Shown here: in pieces, positions 23,630-32,702 of the stretch
Numbering within the stretch: position 1 is the first letter of the stretch
How the letters are laid out: each line of letters opens with the position of its first letter
Assembly (NCBI RefSeq): GCF_035046485.1
Contig: NC_085138.1
Coordinates: 337,106,263 to 337,170,262, forward strand
Length of the DNA stretch: 64,000 bases
Origin: Aedes albopictus
Lineage: Eukaryota > Arthropoda > Insecta > Diptera > Culicidae
Direction: 5' to 3'
Position numbers and translations under genes: made by a program
Notes under the pieces: generated by a model
Told to the model about the DNA's origin: nothing
The model's database searches: none
The model's input: the letters and a program-made list of their open reading frames with translations, nothing else

Positions 23630-24565
23630 CAGTATGACCCATAAAAAAATGCGACATTCCATTTTTTTTTTGCAGTATTTGATGATTTTTAATGAAATAA
23701 TCCCAATGAATTAAACTTTTTTGGATTAGGATACAATAAGGAGGTCATTGTCATACAGGATCTCTAAAATTTTTGTCAAAATATTCATTGGTTACGTATA
23801 TGGGATACCTTATAATTGTTATCAATTTCTAAATAAAATCAAGTTTTCCTATAATTTTCATAGCAAAATGAACTAAGATAAAAACTTTTAAACACATGGA
23901 AACCATGAAGAAATATGTACTCTTTAATACGCCCATGTTTGAAAAATATTTTAAAAATAATTTCAAATGTTTAGGAAACAAAAACTAAAAAAGGTGCTAC
24001 ATATTAAAAACCGTATTTAAGATAAATTAATAAAAAACTTAACACTGTTAGAACATTTTTCAAAACATTTTTTTGTCGATGAAGGCATATATACCTACCT
24101 TTATGATAGGTACAAATACTATGTACTTAAAAACAATTTCATGCTTAAAACATAATATTTTCTAAAAATTATCATTTGTCAAATAATTCAATTTTCACAA
24201 AATGTCTCTTAATTTATAAGTTAATATTTTTTTCGTGCTTGTCCGACGAACCAACGAACTCCTGAAGACCTTATCCAGCTATAAAAGTACTATTTTGAAA
24301 ATAAAATTTGATTGAATGTGATTGAAAGCAATTGAAAGAAAATTATATCCTTAAAAAACGGCCTCTGGCGCGTGGACGATTTCGACATCCATATGTTCAA
24401 CGTTATATTTCCGAAGGTATTTGCATGGAATCAGTCTATGTTCCTTTGCCATTATAAGATTAGTGGCTCTACTATACTATCCAATAGATACATGCGAGGT
24501 TAATCAGTTCGAAGTAGGGGAACGATGACTTTGAAAACTGTCGCATTTTTTTATGGGTCATACTG
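23630..24565. mobile_element. 936 bp TA-flanked element inserted in the RTE
   Basis: Perfect 27-bp terminal inverted repeats begin CAGTATGACCCATAAAAAAA and end with GCGACA. TA is duplicated outside (23628-23629, 24566-24567). Removing the element plus one TA joins the two RT frames exactly between A-A-Y and K-V-L. AT-rich inside, with no transposase: a non-autonomous Tc1/mariner-type element. The perfect TIRs imply it is younger than its host copy. Confidence 0.85.
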
Positions 24566-24567
24566 TA

Positions 24568-24921
24568 GGCAGCGCTCAGTAGTGTGATCGCGCGATAGTT
24601 CCCGCAATCCAACTTGTCGCCCTTTTTGTAGATGGGGCACACGATACCTTCCATCCATTCCTCCGGTAATACTTCCTCCTCCCAAATCTTGGTAATGACC
24701 CAGTGTAGTGCTCTCACCAGTGCTTCTCCACCGTATTTTAGAAGCTCGCTTGGTAGTTGATCTGCTCCAGCGGCTTTGTTGTTTTTCAACCGGCCAACCT
24801 CCTCCTTAATCTCTTGGAGGTCAGGGGCCGGAAGTCTTTCGTCCTGTGTACATACTCCTAGATCTGTTACCACCTTCGGTACTTGCAACGTCGCCATTGA
24901 GGTGCTCATCGTTGTGAACAT
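24568..24921 (-). pseudogene. RTE-type reverse transcriptase fragment (fingers)
   Basis: The minus-strand frame includes LKNNKAAGADQLPSELLKYG (45-64), IWEEEVLPEEW (79-89) and CPIYKKGDKL followed by CGNYRAITLLSAAY. This is the conserved N-terminal RT block of non-LTR elements and closest in style to RTE. Residues after AAY read into the inserted TA element. No endonuclease is found upstream on the minus strand, so the copy is 5'-truncated near 24920-25000. Confidence 0.8.
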
Positions 24922-25373
24922 TTATAGTTAATTTCCTATACACTCCTTTGGTGTGTTTCAGCAAATACCATACTGTTCTTTCTGTAATAATTCTGGTGAA
25001 ATTCCAAAAAAAAATTGTTGTAGCGATGTCTAAGAACATTCCCTTGTTAATTCAGTGAAACAATTCTAAAAACATTTTCTAAGTAACATTTTCAATCAAA
25101 TAGATTAGAAGAGGTTCTTAGAGCCATCATAAAACGAAAATAAAGGGCATTAGGTTTTATGGCAGTTCAAAAAATCTCTGCAAGATTAATAATTATTGGC
25201 CGCCAAAATGTTACCCAAGTATAGAAGGGTTTTTGTTGAAATATCGATGGAATATCTCCATATCACAGGTTGACCCTGTCGTGAATTCGGGGAAAAGCAG
25301 GTCCACTTGCAATCACCGGGAAAAGTAGGGAAAAGTTCGGGTATGCTATAAGGTCGCCGGGAATTTATAGCTT
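24922..25373. other. AT-rich DNA, nothing assigned
   Basis: 5' flank of the RTE relic. No repeat, motif or credible frame is seen. Confidence 0.4.
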
Positions 25374-25677
25374 ACTAGCTGTCCCGGCAAACTTCGTCTT
25401 GCCAAGGTGTGGTGGTTTGACAATTGTTAAGGTCATTGCAGCATGGCACTCTAGATTTGTTTTATTCTAATCGTGTTGATTTTCTTCCCAGGTCATAAAA
25501 AATCAGCATTTTGTCAATTTTCCTACTTTTTTAATTCATTTTTGTAACTTTTTTCGCAAATAAACACAGCCACCAAGAATACAAATCTAACCATGCAAGA
25601 GTCATCCTGATCGGTTCAGCCGTTCTTGAGTTTTGTTGCCTCGAAGGGACTTCAAACTCATTTTTATATATATAGAT
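25374..25677 (+). mobile_element. Retroelement 3' end / SINE-like segment ending in TATATATAG
   Basis: Starts TACTAGCTGTCCCGGCAAAC followed by TTCGTCTTGCC. It contains CTGATCGGTTCAGCCGTTCT and ends TTTTTATATATATAGATTGA. This layout (CCCGGCAAACTTCGT ... GGTTCAGCCGTTCTTGAGTTTT ... ATATATAG) is a widespread arthropod repeat that I associate with 3' ends of RTE-like LINEs and their SINEs. The clade assignment is from memory and uncertain. Confidence 0.5.
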
Positions 25678-26216
25678 TGACCATCCTAAATTTGCTCAAG
25701 TTAATATTATCCCCTGTTGATATTATCTTCACTTTTGATTTTTAACTTGAAAGTGGAAATTATAAAACTTCTATTGGAAGTTTGATTTCCGCACACTTCG
25801 AAACGAGGCTCTGTGAAATATACTTTTAATGATTTATTGGTGAAATTAATTGCTCACATTTAAGTGTGAGGCACCCAGAGATGTGTTGAAGCCTATTTGT
25901 AAATCAAATAGATTTGAGGAGGTCCTACTTAAGAACCGCAATAAAATTGAAATAAAATCTCTTAGAATTAATTATAATTCCCAAAACCTTTCCAAAAGTA
26001 ATTGGACCTGAAATTGTTACATGGACTATCTCTACCAATTTAGAAGCGATGTAGTTTTTTTTAGTCCCGAGATGAACTAGCCTAGGGCAAGTTGGTTCCC
26101 CTGCCCAAATGGTCCCAGATCCTATTTTCTGTTAGTTAAAAGTGGCTTTTCATTGAACTTAGCGGAAAAATGTACAAAACAAGCTTAACTTTGATCAATT
26201 TTTGTTCTGTTTTTAA
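25678..26216. other. AT-rich DNA, nothing assigned
   Basis: No open frame or repeat of note between the retroelement tail and the TTAA-bounded composite. Confidence 0.4.
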
Positions 26217-26399
26217 CCCTCAAGAGGATACCTTAAATGAAGGTCCGTTTTGGGACCCTGGGGTCCATTGGACCCCAACATATATTCTCGCGTATCTCGT
26301 GATCCTTACTTTTTGAAAGGGTGATGTTTTCAGCAAAGATGTTAGGAAATTCAAGGCCTATCTAGTGATGAACAATTTAGTTCGGGAAGTTTCCGCTAG

Positions 26400-26805
26400 C
26401 CCGAGCAGGAGAAAATAGCTGAAGAATACCTAACTCAGGTATGGAAAACCGAATACCTACAACCTGAATGAGGTATTAAGTAGCCCTGCATAAGAGGTAA
26501 AATACCTAAAATAATAACTGAGGTGTATTCTGTGCATAACGCGTGAATAATGACTTCAGGTATTGCAATACCTAAATAATAATCGGCGATTTTTCCATAT
26601 AAATAGTGATTTTTCAATAATTAAATAATACCTCAAGCAGTCCTCAACACCAAACCAATAACTCGTTGAGGTATTTTATCAATACCTACAAAATACCAAA
26701 ATAAGTTATTTTCAATACCAGGATAATCGACCAATACCTTGTCTTGGTATGATACCTGACTTTGGTATGCTCCAGTTATGTGGCAGTTATTCATTCCTGC
26801 TCGGG
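26400..26805. mobile_element. MITE packed with AATACCT words
   Basis: Terminal repeats CCCGAGCAGGA / TCCTGCTCGGG. The 406 bp body contains more than ten copies of AATACCT or AGGTATT in both orientations, including the palindrome AGGTATTGCAATACCT near 26560. Open frames here (26435-26617, and the start of 26633-26959) are by-products. Confidence 0.65.
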
Positions 26806-26951
26806 AGGTGGTGCCAGTGAGCATTGAAAAATGCCTCCAATCTACAGGATATAACGTACCTAAACAAGCGGACAAGGACAAGACGTACCCAAACAATAGG
26901 GTAAATCGCACTGCTGTAGACGAGTAGACATATATGTCCAGCGGGTCAAAA

Positions 26952-27093
26952 GGGGTCATTCAAATATTACGTAACGCAAAGGAGTGGGAGGTGGTCTAGC
27001 GATGTGTTATGTTTTATTCAAAAATTTTTATACAAAAGTTGTTACACGGAGAAGGGAGGAGCCCTTAAGTTGTCAAATTTTGCGTTTCGTAAT
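26952..27093. mobile_element. Degenerate relative of the 8098-8267 MITE
   Basis: The left end GGGGTCATTCAAATATTACG continues TAACGC as in the 8.1 kb element. The right end is weakly preserved (GCGTTTCGTAAT). The central G-rich and C-rich tracts are similar. Confidence 0.45.
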
Positions 27094-27497
27094 TTCGGTA
27101 TTCCACCACTAGGCAGTGCTAGATAGCAGGCAAATTTTTTATCTCATAATATCTCAGGATCCTGATTTCTTGGAAAAATGGTGTCTTAGTTGTTGGGTAG
27201 GTCAAAAATGTTCAGTTGATGAGCCATTTGATACGAACTCTCCTATTGGGAGACGCTGGTGCGGGATGCTTATTATTTATAGAGATGGTGTCTACAGCTG
27301 TTATTTGGCAGGACATGGACCTACCGAATATAGACACTATAGAATCTACAGACTTGGGGAGAAATAGTTGAATTACGCAATTTTAGAGTGTTTCATAGTG
27401 AATTTAGTGTGTACTAATAGAAAATGACGTCACACAACCCACAGTCGTTATCGTTCCGTAAATCTCGTTTGGCTAAACGAATTGACAGATCGCTTGG
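27094..27497. other. Unassigned interior of the TTAA-bounded composite
   Basis: An 83-codon frame (27116-27367) shows no motif. The words CTAGAT and AGACACTATAGA recur near 27120-27700, but the structure is not clear. Confidence 0.3.
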
Positions 27498-27500
27498 TTA

Positions 27501-27648
27501 GGGGCCATCCATAAATGGCGTAGCATTTTTTTACGATTTTTGACATCCCCCTTCTCCCCCTATTTTCCCATACCTAATACGTGGCTCGTAACATAATCAG
27601 AGACTCTCCCCACCACCCTAAAATGCCACTTCATCTATGGACGGCCCC
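27501..27648. mobile_element. 148 bp MITE with TTA duplication (PIF/Harbinger-like)
   Basis: Ends GGGGCCATCCATAAATGGCG (left) and GGGGCCGTCCATAGATGAAG (right, reverse complement). TTA is duplicated outside (27498-27500, 27649-27651). A 3-bp TWA duplication with G-rich ends fits the PIF/Harbinger superfamily. Confidence 0.7.
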
Positions 27649-27815
27649 TTACAGTTGTCTGCACCTTGGAAAGCATATGGAATCTATAGTGTCTATATTA
27701 CAGATTATGGGATATATACAATTATACTTTGATCATAATCTACACAATTTTCCATTGCTTTCTGAAAATACAGGATGACTTAATTATGAGGCTTGCATAG
27801 AACGTTCCATACAAG

Positions 27816-28096
27816 CACAGAGATCAGACATCCAAGCTCAGTTTCAAAACTGTGTAAGGAATTAAACGTTCATTTGAAATGGCAACACAAGTGGCACCAT
27901 CGTGGTGGCGCTGCTATCCCAATGTTCCCACGCTGTTGTCGGTGGTGAATATAAAACTTATGTAGATATGCGTACTCACCACTAATTGTAGCAACTTGCC
28001 GCATAGGTGACGCTAGTGTTGTCAAAGCTAAAAAAATTGAATCCTTGCACAGCTTTCGAGACAATTTTCTATAGGCTTGGATGTCTGTTCTCTGTG
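27816..28096. mobile_element. 281 bp MITE with CACAGAGA ends (hAT-like)
   Basis: Ends CACAGAGATCAGACATCCAA and CACAGAGAACAGACATCCAA (reverse complement). The flanks ATACAAG and ATACAAA are an imperfect 7-bp duplication. 7-8 bp duplications suggest hAT or P type. The long minus open frame 27870-28532 runs from this element into the adjacent minisatellite and is not a gene. Confidence 0.6.
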
Positions 28097-28159
28097 ATAC
28101 AAAATATATTTTCATGATAAATCGAATAAAATGGAATGTAAATTTCAACGTTTCCTTCC

Positions 28160-28800
28160 CGTAACCGGGAGGAACTCCTGGAGAGAAATTCCTGGAGGAA
28201 TCCCGTGAGGAGTTCCTGGAGGAATCCTGGAAGAAATTCCTAGAGGAATCTCGAGAGCAACTTCTAGAGGAATCCCGGGAGAAATTTCTGGAGAATCCCG
28301 GGAGAAATTCCTGAAAGAATCCCGAGAGGAATTCCTGGAGGAATGCCAGGAAGAATTCTTGGAGGAATCCCGGGAGAAATTCGTTGAGAAATACCGGTAA
28401 GAATTCCTGGAGAAATCCCAGGAGGAATTCCTGAAGCAACCCCCGGAGGAATTCCTGAAGAAATCCCAGGAGGAATTTCAAGGAAACCCGGGAGGAAATT
28501 CTGGAGAAAACCCGGGAGCAATTTGGAGACAAATTCCTGAAGAAATTCTGGGAGGAATTCGTGGAGGAATCTCGGAAAGCATTTGTGAAAGAATCCTTTT
28601 ACGAATTCCTAGTTGAATCCCTGGTGGAATTCCTGAAGTAGTTTTGGGAGTCATTTCCGGAGGGCTTTTAAGTGGATTTCCCAGATGAAATCGTAGATGA
28701 ACCTCGGGAGAAATTACTGAAAGAATCCCTGTATTAATTTCTGGAAGAATCCTGGTAGGAGTTCCTTCAGAAATTTTGGGAGGAATTCCTGGAGGTATCC
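28160..28800. repeat. 12-bp-period minisatellite, cluster 2 (opposite strand)
   Basis: Degenerate GGAATTCCTGGAGGAATCCC units, the complement of clusters 1 and 3. All three minus frames stay open over parts of it (28264-28521 with P-G-I-P repeats; 27870-28532) because the unit length is a multiple of three. No protein is implied. Confidence 0.8.
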
Positions 28801-29623
28801 GGGTGAGTCAATTCTGAAGTAAATTATCCACCAAATTGGAAGTATTGGTATTGTGAACAGAATGTAATTATATTGCGTTATTCTCAAGATATTCACTTCA
28901 AAAGAAGCGTACTTATTTGAGGACGCTTGCCACTCGATAATCTAGGATGCTGGGCATATACGAACCAATTAGCGCCATTTTGCAGAAAAACTTTAAAATA
29001 GTTTTCATTACCAAATAATCCTTGATGTATTGAACACTTTTGCCGAAGACACAACTTTTCTATACATTCCGAATCTCAAGATATACAAGCTAAATTTAAC
29101 TTTCAATCCATAATTTGAATAAACAATAGCGCCACCTACTGGGCTAATTTCAATTCAATTTGTTCGTCACAAGATTGCCCTTGGTCTATTGAACGATTTT
29201 GTCAAAGACAGCATTATTCTAGGAAGTGACGATCACAACATACAATCATTCGTGTCATGGGGTCCAATGGACCCCAGGGGACCAAAATCGCCCGGTTCCA
29301 CTTTGACATAAAAAATAATCTGTAGTACGCCATGAAATATTTGTTATTTTTGCACAAATAACTCATCGCGGTGTAGTTTGAAGGTACTGTGAAAACGGGA
29401 CCGATGTGTCCTAGGATAGGATGTGACACCTGCAACTTCTCTTTCTAATTTCACAGCATGCTGTCTTGTTTTTCCGCGTTGCTAAGATTATTGGTCCCCA
29501 AATTGGTCTCTTTTGGGCTGACTAGTTGTCGTATCCTATCCTAGGATGTGTCAATCCAAACTTTTTTGCGACCACTTCAAAGTGGCTTTGGGGTCCAATG
29601 GACCCCAGGTATCCATTAGAGGG
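28801..29623. other. Right part of the TTAA composite
   Basis: Contains two GGGGTCCAATGGACCCC palindromes and two CATCCTATCCTAGGA-type words (29410-29430, 29525-29545). There is no credible gene; the 73-codon minus frame 29214-29435 has no motif. Confidence 0.4.
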
Positions 29624-29683
29624 TTAAGCGTTTTTATTTTTCTTAATTTTAACAAGATTCGATAAAACTAAATTCAAAGCTGC

Positions 29684-30425
29684 TATGGGTTTCAAGGGAG
29701 TTTCAAAGGGTTCCAAGAGTATTCCAAGGGTTTTCAAAGGGTCTCGGAGTCGTTACAGGTGATTTCAGGGTGTTCCAGAGGGTTTTAGGGGCGTTCCAGG
29801 GGATTCATAGGCCTTCCAGAGGTATTCAGGGGGTCTCAAGGGTGTTCCAAGAGGCTCAAAGGAATTTTAACTGCGTTTCAGGGATGTTCTGAAGGGTTTC
29901 AGGAGTGCTGCAGGTGGTCCATGGGTATTCCAGGGTTTTTCAAAGGCGTTACACGGTGTTTCAGAGAGGCGATACAGAGGTTTTCAATGGATTTGAGGAG
30001 CGTTTCAGAAGATTTCAGTGGCGTTCCAGGGGTTTCAGGGGTGTTAAAAGGAGTTTTAAGGGCGTTCCTGGGGTTTCAGGGTGTTCCTGTTGATTTCAGA
30101 AGCATTTCAGGAGTTTCAGAGGTGTTTCGGAGAGTTTCTGAGAGTTTCTGAGCGTTTCAGGGTTATTCTAAGGGTTTCATAGCGTTCCATGAGTGTTCAA
30201 GAGATTTCAGAAAATTTCAAAATGGTCAACGACATTTCAGGGGCGCTACAGGAGGCTCTTAGGAATTTTTCTAGGCCAAAGGATTCCATGCGTGTTTCAG
30301 AGCGTTCCAGGGGTATTAATGGCGCTCCAGGAGTGATTCAAGGGATCTCAGCGAGTTTCAAAATGGTCAAAGGGATCACGCACCATCAGAAGAGTTTTAG
30401 AGGCGTCTCAGGGCATTGCAAGCTG
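29684..30425 (+). repeat. G/T-rich degenerate tandem array
   Basis: Repeats of about 15-16 bp, approximately GGGTTTCAGGGGTGTTCCA, run for ~740 bp. The open frames 29905-30093, 29921-30151 and 30189-30473 read through it and give V-S-G-V-F-type repeats; they are rejected as genes. Confidence 0.75.
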
Positions 30426-31024
30426 CATGGGATTTTAAGAACATCCCCTCAATCAAACGGTAATCCCTTCTGAACTCTCTTGATCTGATACTCCTTGAAA
30501 AGCCTTGATACGTCTGTGAAACATGCCTTCCCGGAATTTCATCACGTCAAGGTCGACCTCAAATGTCAAACTAAAAATGTTTACCATTTTACTTATTTCG
30601 TGTTTTGCCTTGCTCGTACATCAAAGTGCACTGAAAGGCTATATGTTCATTCAAAACACGAATTTACGATAGAAGGCTCGGGGGGGGGGGGGGGGGGGGG
30701 TAAATCACATATACCAATCAACTCAGTTCGACGAATTGAGATGATGTCTGTATGTGTGTATGTATGTATGTCGTTGCGCAGAAAAAAAAATCACTCAGTT
30801 TTAAAGCACTTTCAATTGGCCGATTTTTCGGATTTCGAATCGAACCGGAATTTTACCGTCTTGTTTGCTATTCAAAATGGTTCGGATCGGCAAAGGCGTT
30901 CCGGAGATCCATTTCAGTGATCCGGACCAGCACCAGTAGAACTGGCCGTATACAAAACTGAACCAAGCCCCATCATGCGACACATCAGACTGCGGTAGCA
31001 CGGTTAGCGAATGGTTGACGAATT
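30426..31024. other. Spacer with poly-G run
   Basis: Holds a run of about 20 G (30680-30700), a TGTATG microsatellite (30745-30775) and AT/GC-mixed DNA. The 141-codon frame 30495-30920 is opened by the poly-G tract and has no recognised motif. Confidence 0.5.
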
Positions 31025-32350
31025 TTGTGCGGAAATCAACACTGGAGACCGGAAATTCCACGATGTCGGCCCAAAATTCAAAATGGCGGTCTAAAATTCA
31101 AGATGGCGGCTCCAATTTCAAGATGGTGGCTGTATAATGGGAATATTTGGTATGAGGAAGATGTCCGGAGTCCAAAAATGGCAATCAGAATATCCAAGAT
31201 GGCGATCCAAAATTCAATATGGTGACTGTTTTTGGAGTTTTAGGCTCTAATACCATGCAATATGGGAATATTTTGAATGGGGCAGATGTCTGGAGTCCAA
31301 AAATGGCGGCTGTTTAATGGAGTTTTAGGTCAAAAAACCATGCAATATGGATATATTTGGGATGAGGAAGTTGCCCGGAGTCCAAAAATGATGACCAGAA
31401 TATCTAAGATGGCGATCTAAAATCCAAGATGGCGACTCCTAATTCAAGATGGCGGCTGACAAATGGTGTTTTAGGCTCTAAAACCATGCAATATGGGTAT
31501 ATTTGGTATGACGAAGATGCCTGGAGTCCAAAAATGGCAACCAGAATATCCAAAATGGTGATCTAAAATCCAAGATGGCGGCGATGTTTTAGCATCTTAA
31601 ACCATGCAATATGGGTATATTTGGTGTAAAGAGATGTCCGAAGTTCAAAAATTACGACCAGAATATCCAAGACGGCGCGGCGGTCTAAAATCCAAGATGG
31701 CGTCAGAAAATTAAAGACGGCGGCTGTTTAATGGAGGTTTAGGCTCTAAAACCAAGCAATATGGGTTTATTTGGTATAGAGAATAAGTCTGGACTACGAA
31801 AATGGTGACATGAATATCCAAGATGGCGATTTAAATAAAATCCAAGATGGCGGCTCCAAATTCAAGATGGCCGTTGTTTAATGGTGTTTTAGGCTCTAAA
31901 ACCATGCAATATGGGTATATTTGGTATGAGGAAGATGACGGGTGTCCAAAAATGGCGACTTGAACATCCAAGATGGCGGTCTGAACCATGCAATATGGGT
32001 ATATTTGGTATGAGAAAGATGTCTGGAGTCCAAAAGTGGCTACCAGAATATCCAAGATGGCTATCTAAAATCCAAGATGGCGTCTCAAAATTCAAGATGG
32101 CGTCTGTTTAATGGAGATTTAGGCCCTAAAACCGTGCAATGTGGGTTTATTTGGTATAAGGAAAAAGTCTGGGCTCCTAAAACGGTGACCAAAGTATCCA
32201 AGATGGCGGCTATCTAATGAAGTTTAAGACTCTGAAACCATGGAATATTGGTATTTTTGGTATGAGGAAGACAGTCGAAAAATGGCGACCAGAATATCCA
32301 ATATGGCGAAATTAAATTCAAAATGGCGTTTCAAAATTCAAGATAGCGGC
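31025..32350 (+). repeat. Irregular tandem array rich in AAGATGGCGGC
   Basis: About ten units of 80-160 bp, each containing ACCATGCAATATGGGTATAT, TTGGTATGAGGAAGATG, GGAGTCCAAAAATGGC and several CAAGATGGCGGC/GAT words. Unit length varies through loss of sub-blocks. The dense GATGGCGGC words are close to the binding motif of YY1 and its insect homologue PHO (core GCCAT). No protein is encoded. Confidence 0.8.
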
Positions 32351-32463
32351 TGAGGCTCAAAGAGTTTGAGGCTCAAACATTAAAGCTGGATAAATGATAT
32401 TATTTCTGGTGCCATGAAATGGTTTTTTGTTTAACGTATGAAAGTGCGATATTATCAACTTGA

Positions 32464-32689
32464 TATTTATTTGTTTTATTGATGTTTCTCGGTGAGCCAA
32501 TCAAGGTACGTGATCGCCCAGCAGTAAAGAAGGTGAAAGTTGCTGCGGTGGTCGAAATTGTCTGAGGATGGCTGAAGTAAAACAGTAAGCCGAAACGTCA
32601 CAACGTTAAACCAATAGTTTTCATTGGCTCACCGAGAAACATCAATAAAACAAATAAATATCAGTTAACGGTGATTAACACATCCAATT
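32464..32689 (+). mobile_element. 226 bp inverted-repeat element with hammerhead-like core
   Basis: A perfect 13-bp direct duplication ATTATCAACTTGA (32451-32463, 32690-32702) marks it as an insertion of retroposon type. A perfect 41-bp inverted repeat (32461-32501 with 32623-32663, including GTTTCTCGGTGAGCCAAT) encloses the core CTGAGGA (32562-32568). Next come stem II GGCT/AGCC (32570-32573, 32588-32591), GAAA (32592-32595) and a 4-bp stem III ACGT-CACA-ACGT. That order is the hammerhead ribozyme layout, with one extra base before stem II. Confidence 0.6.
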
Positions 32690-32702
32690 ATTATCAACTT
32701 GA

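Larger units (their letters stand above)
26217..29623. mobile_element. 3.4 kb TTAA-bounded composite (piggyBac-like ends)
   Basis: The outer ends are CCCTCAAGAGGATACCT (left) and CCCTCTAATGGATACCT (right, reverse complement), each preceded by TTAA (26213-26216, 29624-29627). Both ends also carry the palindrome GGGGTCCATTGGACCCC (left near 26263, right near 29590, a third at 29260). TTAA plus CCC ends are typical of piggyBac. No transposase frame was found. The interior has accumulated other MITEs and a minisatellite. Confidence 0.55.

Noticed and set aside
26633..26959. 108-codon minus frame
   Set aside because: Crosses the AATACCT-rich MITE and its flank; mirror of repeats, not a gene.
27870..28532. 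220-codon minus frame
   Set aside because: Half runs through minisatellite cluster 2 and half through a MITE; no domain.
30495..30920. 141-codon plus frame
   Set aside because: Kept open by a poly-G tract coding glycine; no motif and high-complexity parts differ in composition.
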